Source: Candidatus Cloacimonadota bacterium (GTDB taxonomy: Bacteria; Cloacimonadota; Cloacimonadia; Cloacimonadales; WRIO01). Taken from it: a DNA stretch of 5,695 bases. How positions within the stretch are numbered: the first letter of the stretch is position 1; each line of letters starts with the position of its first letter. The stretch covers positions 1 to 5,695 of the forward strand of contig WRIO01000087.1 of assembly GCA_009782695.1 (NCBI GenBank), written 5' to 3'. Below the pieces are notes generated by a model, which saw nothing but the letters and a program-made list of their open reading frames with translations, was not told where the DNA came from and did no database searches. Made by a program: the position numbers and the translations under genes. Of the stretch, positions 5,582-5,695 are shown piece after piece.

Positions 5582-5587
5582 ATTCTT

Positions 5588-5695
5588 ATGAATACCCAAA
5601 AGTACAAATTACAAATTAGTGTGAACAACCTCAATGAGAAAAGTTCATTCACGAACGTCACAAGAACACTTTATTACCCGCTCTCTCCTTTTTGG
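5588..5695 (+). CDS. Start of an unrecognised gene (3' truncated by window end)
   Basis: An open frame of 36 codons runs from ATG at 5588 to the end of the window without a stop. The visible protein begins MNTQKYKLQISVNNLNEKSS and continues with a TNVTRTLYYPLSPFW stretch. It has no hydrophobic signal peptide or membrane segment in these 36 residues, so a cytoplasmic product is more likely than an exported one. I do not recognise the family, and 36 residues are too few to infer a function. The gene is transcribed divergently from the rpmF operon and has its own apparent promoter and strong ribosome site. The repeat mosaic separates the two units. Confidence 0.62.
   Translation, partial: MNTQKYKLQISVNNLNEKSSFTNVTRTLYYPLSPFW

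Overview
The window looks like chromosomal DNA of a low-to-medium GC, anaerobe-like member of the wider FCB group. Candidatus Cloacimonadota is my best guess. The main clue is the C-terminal tail of the first gene, with a YPNPFNP motif, a YNIKGQKV stretch, an SSGVYFYRL stretch and a basic MMLMK end. This tail style is abundant on secreted proteins of Cloacimonadota, Marinimicrobia and related phyla. The phylum call is inference from family style, not a database result.

Layout. (1) 1-259, plus strand: the 3' end of a gene for a secreted or surface protein with a FlgD-Ig-like/type A secretion-tail domain. (2) 286-315: a hairpin with T runs on both sides, a bidirectional terminator between convergent genes. 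(3) 332-4469, minus strand: a compact six-gene operon read as rpmF-plsX-fabH-fabD-fabG-acpP, with overlaps of 1 or 4 nt or gaps of 3 and 31 nt, driven by a good sigma70-type promoter at 4521-4548. (4) 4549-5454: about 0.9 kb without a convincing gene. It is a mosaic of inverted repeats, hairpins and short repeated modules, including a nearly 200-bp nested palindrome centred near 5295. (5) 5455-5695, plus strand: a putative promoter, a roughly 100-nt leader, a strong Shine-Dalgarno site and the first 36 codons of an unrecognised gene that runs off the window.

How the genes work together. FabD loads malonyl groups onto the acyl carrier protein AcpP. FabH condenses acetyl-CoA (or another short acyl-CoA) with malonyl-ACP to start a chain. 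FabG reduces the 3-ketoacyl-ACP. PlsX turns finished acyl-ACP into acyl-phosphate for phospholipid synthesis. RpmF (ribosomal protein L32) heads the operon, linking ribosome and membrane production, a conserved arrangement in bacteria. All expected catalytic residues are visible in the enzymes. The elongating synthase FabF, the dehydratase FabZ and an enoyl reductase are not in this window, and neither is the DUF177/YceD gene that often precedes rpmF.

I see no clear new defence, mobile or signalling system. The coding part is ordinary core metabolism. The parts worth a second look are the repeat mosaic, the long palindrome, an unexplained 47-nt hairpin and the unknown gene at the right edge.
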